From: Syntrophomonadaceae bacterium
GTDB lineage: Bacteria > Bacillota > Dethiobacteria > PWVN01
Length of the DNA stretch: 8,015 bases
NCBI GenBank assembly: GCA_007136165.1
Contig: SLHK01000041.1
Coordinates: 1-8,015, forward strand
Reading direction: 5' to 3'
Part shown: positions 6,454 to 8,015 of the stretch, one piece after another
How the letters are laid out: each line of letters begins with the position of its first letter
Numbering within the stretch: the first letter of the stretch is position 1
Program-made: the position numbers and the translations under genes
The notes under the pieces: model-generated
What the model was told of the DNA's origin: nothing
Databases searched by the model: none
The model's input: the letters and a program-made list of their open reading frames with translations, nothing else

Positions 6454-6846
6454 GTGGCCCAAGTCAACTATACGGGTACAGGTCGCCGCAAAAACTCCAT
6501 CGCCAGAGTACGCCTGATTCCCGGGGGAGGCAATACCACCGTTAACGGCAAACCCCTGGATGAATATTTTGGCCTGGAGACCTTAAAGGTTATCGTTAAG
6601 CAACCCCTGGTCTTGACAGAGACCCTGGATAAATTTGATGTCATCGCCAGCGTTCAGGGCGGAGGTTTTTCCGGCCAGGCAGGAGCAATTCGCCACGGCA
6701 TCGCCAGGGCCCTCCTCAAGGCCGATGTGGATTTTCGGCCCCCGCTTAAAAAGGCAGGATTTTTAACCCGGGATCCCCGCATGAAGGAAAGGAAGAAATA
6801 TGGCCTCAAGAAAGCGCGGCGGGCGCCCCAGTTTTCCAAGAGATAA
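6454..6846 (+). CDS. rpsI: 30S ribosomal protein S9
   Basis: This 130-residue protein contains YTGTGRRKNSIARVRLIPG near the N-terminus, VQGGGFSGQAGAIRHGIARALLKAD in the middle, and the basic tail DPRMKERKKYGLKKARRAPQFSKR. Its C-terminal Lys-Arg reaches into the ribosomal P site. The start is GTG 6454, preceded by AAAGGAGG (6439-6446) with 7-nt spacing. It lies 18 nt downstream of rplM and is surely co-transcribed with it from the promoter at 5895-5923. The TAA stop overlaps the first bases of a strong intrinsic terminator, so this is the end of the L13-S9 unit. Length and motifs are normal. Confidence 0.98.
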   Translation: MAQVNYTGTGRRKNSIARVRLIPGGGNTTVNGKPLDEYFGLETLKVIVKQPLVLTETLDKFDVIASVQGGGFSGQAGAIRHGIARALLKADVDFRPPLKKAGFLTRDPRMKERKKYGLKKARRAPQFSKR

Positions 6847-6868
6847 AGCAGCTGACGCTGCTTTTTTT
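6845..6868 (+). terminator. Rho-independent terminator after rpsI
   Basis: GCAGC (6848-6852) and GCTGC (6857-6861) form a perfect 5-bp GC-rich stem with the tetraloop TGAC. It is followed by seven T residues (6862-6868), and the preceding AAA (6845-6847) can extend the stem into the T-run to 8 bp. The hairpin begins inside the rpsI stop codon. This is a textbook intrinsic terminator and separates the ribosomal unit from the PhzF gene. Confidence 0.92.
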
Positions 6869-6900
6869 CTTACATAGGCTTAAAGAAGGGAGGGTTACCT

Positions 6901-7701
6901 GTGGAAATCTTTCAGGTGGATGCTTTTACACAAAAGCCCTTTGCCGGCAACCCGGCGGCCGTGGTCCTCCTTAAGGGGCCGGGAGAGGAAGGCTGGATGC
7001 AGCAGGTGGCGGCGGAGATGAACCTGTCGGAAACGGCCTTTGTCTGCCCCCGGGGGGAGGGGTTCTCCCTCCGCTGGTTCACCCCCCTGGTGGAGGTGGA
7101 CCTCTGCGGCCATGCCACCCTGGCCTCAGCCCACATCCTCTGGGAGAGGGGGATGGTGCCGGGAGGGGGGGAGGTTTATTTTTTTACGAAAAGCGGCCGC
7201 CTTTCGGCAAGGCGGCGGGAAGGCGGCCTCATCTGGCTGAACTTCCCTGCCCAACCACTCCGGGAAACCCCGCCGCCTCCGGACATGCTTAAAGCCCTGG
7301 GGGTGAGCCCCCTTTACTGCGGCAGAAATGATGCCAACTACCTCCTGGAGGTGGAGTCGGAGGAAATGGTCAGGAGGGCGGCCCCCGATTTTAACAGGCT
7401 GAAAAAGGCCCATCCCGGCGGCGTCATTGTTACCAGCCCGGGGAAGCCCCCTTACGATTTTGTCTCCCGGTTCTTTGACCCCGGGGAAGGCATCGACGAG
7501 GACCCGGTAACGGGTTCCGCCCACTGCTGCCTGGGGCCCTTTTGGCAAAAGCGCCTCCGGAAAAATGAATTCACCGCCTTTCAGGCCTCCCGACGGGGAG
7601 GGGAACTCAGGCTTCAGCTGGAGGGGGACAGGGTCCATATCGGCGGATATGCCGTTACCGTCCTCAAGGGAGAGCTCCTCCCGGAGACGGGAGCCGGATG
7701 A
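6901..7701 (+). CDS. PhzF-family isomerase/epimerase-like protein
   Basis: The 266-residue protein belongs to the PhzF phenazine-biosynthesis-like family, whose members share the two-lobed diaminopimelate-epimerase fold and catalyse proton-shift isomerisations. It starts VEIFQVDAFTQKPFAGNPAAVVLL, typical of the family, and carries NLSETAFV with Glu44 (the position of the catalytic Glu45 of PhzF), RWFTPLVEVDLCGHATLASAH with His71, and the second-lobe motif EDPVTGSAHCCLGPFW with Asp201. Glu, His and Asp are all retained, so an active enzyme is likely, but the substrate is unknown. Nothing nearby suggests phenazine synthesis, and most family members are not phenazine enzymes. The start is GTG 6901 with GGGAGGG (6888-6894) 6 nt upstream. 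It follows a strong terminator with no recognisable promoter in the 32 nt between, and its end overlaps the next gene by 4 nt. A seven-G and a seven-T tract occur at 7165-7171 and 7179-7185. Confidence 0.9.
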   Translation: MEIFQVDAFTQKPFAGNPAAVVLLKGPGEEGWMQQVAAEMNLSETAFVCPRGEGFSLRWFTPLVEVDLCGHATLASAHILWERGMVPGGGEVYFFTKSGRLSARRREGGLIWLNFPAQPLRETPPPPDMLKALGVSPLYCGRNDANYLLEVESEEMVRRAAPDFNRLKKAHPGGVIVTSPGKPPYDFVSRFFDPGEGIDEDPVTGSAHCCLGPFWQKRLRKNEFTAFQASRRGGELRLQLEGDRVHIGGYAVTVLKGELLPETGAG

Positions 7702-8015
7702 TAGGGGACGGGCCGGTGAAGTCCGGGATGCAGGGCAAGGCCGTCATCGATGTGGGATCCAACTCCATAAAGCTCTATGTGGCTGAAAATACCCCCGAAG
7801 GGCCTTTAAAGACCCTGGCGGACAGGGTTGAGATTGGGGCCCTGGGCCGGGGGCTCCGCAGGACGGGCACCCTTTCCCGGGATGCCATGGAGAGAAACTG
7901 CGGCATTATCTGCCGCTTTGCCCGGGAGGCCCGGGATATGGGCTGCGGGGAAATTGCCGCTGTGGGGACCATGGCCCTGCGGCAGGCAGAGAACAGCCAG
8001 GATTTTTTAACCCTG
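7698..8015 (+). CDS. Ppx/GppA-family phosphatase, N-terminal part (3' end outside window)
   Basis: An open frame of 106 codons runs off the window. It contains AVIDVGSNSIKLYVAE (about residues 15-30), the phosphate-binding motif of the Ppx/GppA branch of the ASKHA (acetate and sugar kinase, Hsp70, actin) superfamily. IGALGRGLRRTGTLSRDAMERN and EIAAVGTMALRQAENSQDFL follow, matching the usual LG.G....LS.......L and ..A.GT.A.R.A.N...F pattern. Family members hydrolyse the terminal phosphate of inorganic polyphosphate or convert pppGpp to ppGpp. Which activity applies cannot be judged from the N-terminus. The ATG at 7698 overlaps the PhzF stop (ATGA) and has GGGAG at 7689-7693. Because the conserved domain begins only at about residue 14, an internal start at ATG 7728 or GTG 7716 is possible, though neither has a good SD. 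The overlap suggests coupling with the PhzF gene. Confidence 0.88.
   Translation, partial: MIGDGPVKSGMQGKAVIDVGSNSIKLYVAENTPEGPLKTLADRVEIGALGRGLRRTGTLSRDAMERNCGIICRFAREARDMGCGEIAAVGTMALRQAENSQDFLTL

Noticed and set aside
6613..6641. A perfect TTGACA inside rpsI as a possible promoter for the PhzF gene
   Set aside because: No -10-like hexamer occurs at 16-18 nt downstream; the nearest AT-rich hexamer is only about 10 nt away. Any transcript would also meet the terminator at 6845-6868.

Overview
The window looks like a chromosomal housekeeping region of a GC-rich, low-branching Firmicute (Clostridia-like). Three things suggest this. The gene order is rpsM-rpsK-rpsD-rpoA-rplQ-ecfA1-ecfA2-ecfT-truA-rplM-rpsI, which is typical of Firmicutes. 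Almost every gene has a strong purine-rich Shine-Dalgarno (SD) sequence. GTG and TTG starts are common: rpsK, ecfT, rpsI and the PhzF gene start with GTG, and rplQ with TTG. Genus cannot be assigned from the sequence alone. All genes lie on the + strand, and coding density is very high.

Positions 1-2578 are the distal end of the S10/spc/alpha ribosomal cluster: the 3' end of rpsM (S13), then rpsK (S11), rpsD (S4, zinc-cysteine form), rpoA (RNA polymerase alpha) and rplQ (L17). A weak, AT-flanked hairpin of terminator type follows rplQ (2584-2615).

Positions 2651-5870 hold a tightly packed block. It contains the energizing module of an energy-coupling factor (ECF) vitamin/metal transporter: two ATPases, ecfA1 and ecfA2, and the transmembrane coupling protein ecfT. 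The three genes overlap by 10 and 14 nt. truA (tRNA pseudouridine 38-40 synthase) follows after 10 nt. No substrate-binding S component is present, as expected for a shared (group II) module.

Positions 5871-6006 are the only substantial intergenic gap. It carries a near-consensus sigma-A promoter (TTGACA, 17 nt, TAAAAT) and a roughly 77-nt foldable leader before rplM (L13) and rpsI (S9). A strong intrinsic terminator (6845-6868) closes that unit.

Positions 6901-8015 are a two-gene accessory segment: a PhzF-family isomerase/epimerase-like protein, then the first 106 codons of a Ppx/GppA-family phosphatase. Their ends overlap by 4 nt (ATGA). The phosphatase runs off the window.

I see no mobile element, CRISPR array, tRNA or rRNA, and no clear sign of an undescribed system. 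The points most worth checking are the rplM leader, the terminator-like element that may uncouple the ECF module from the ribosomal operon, and the PhzF-Ppx/GppA pairing.
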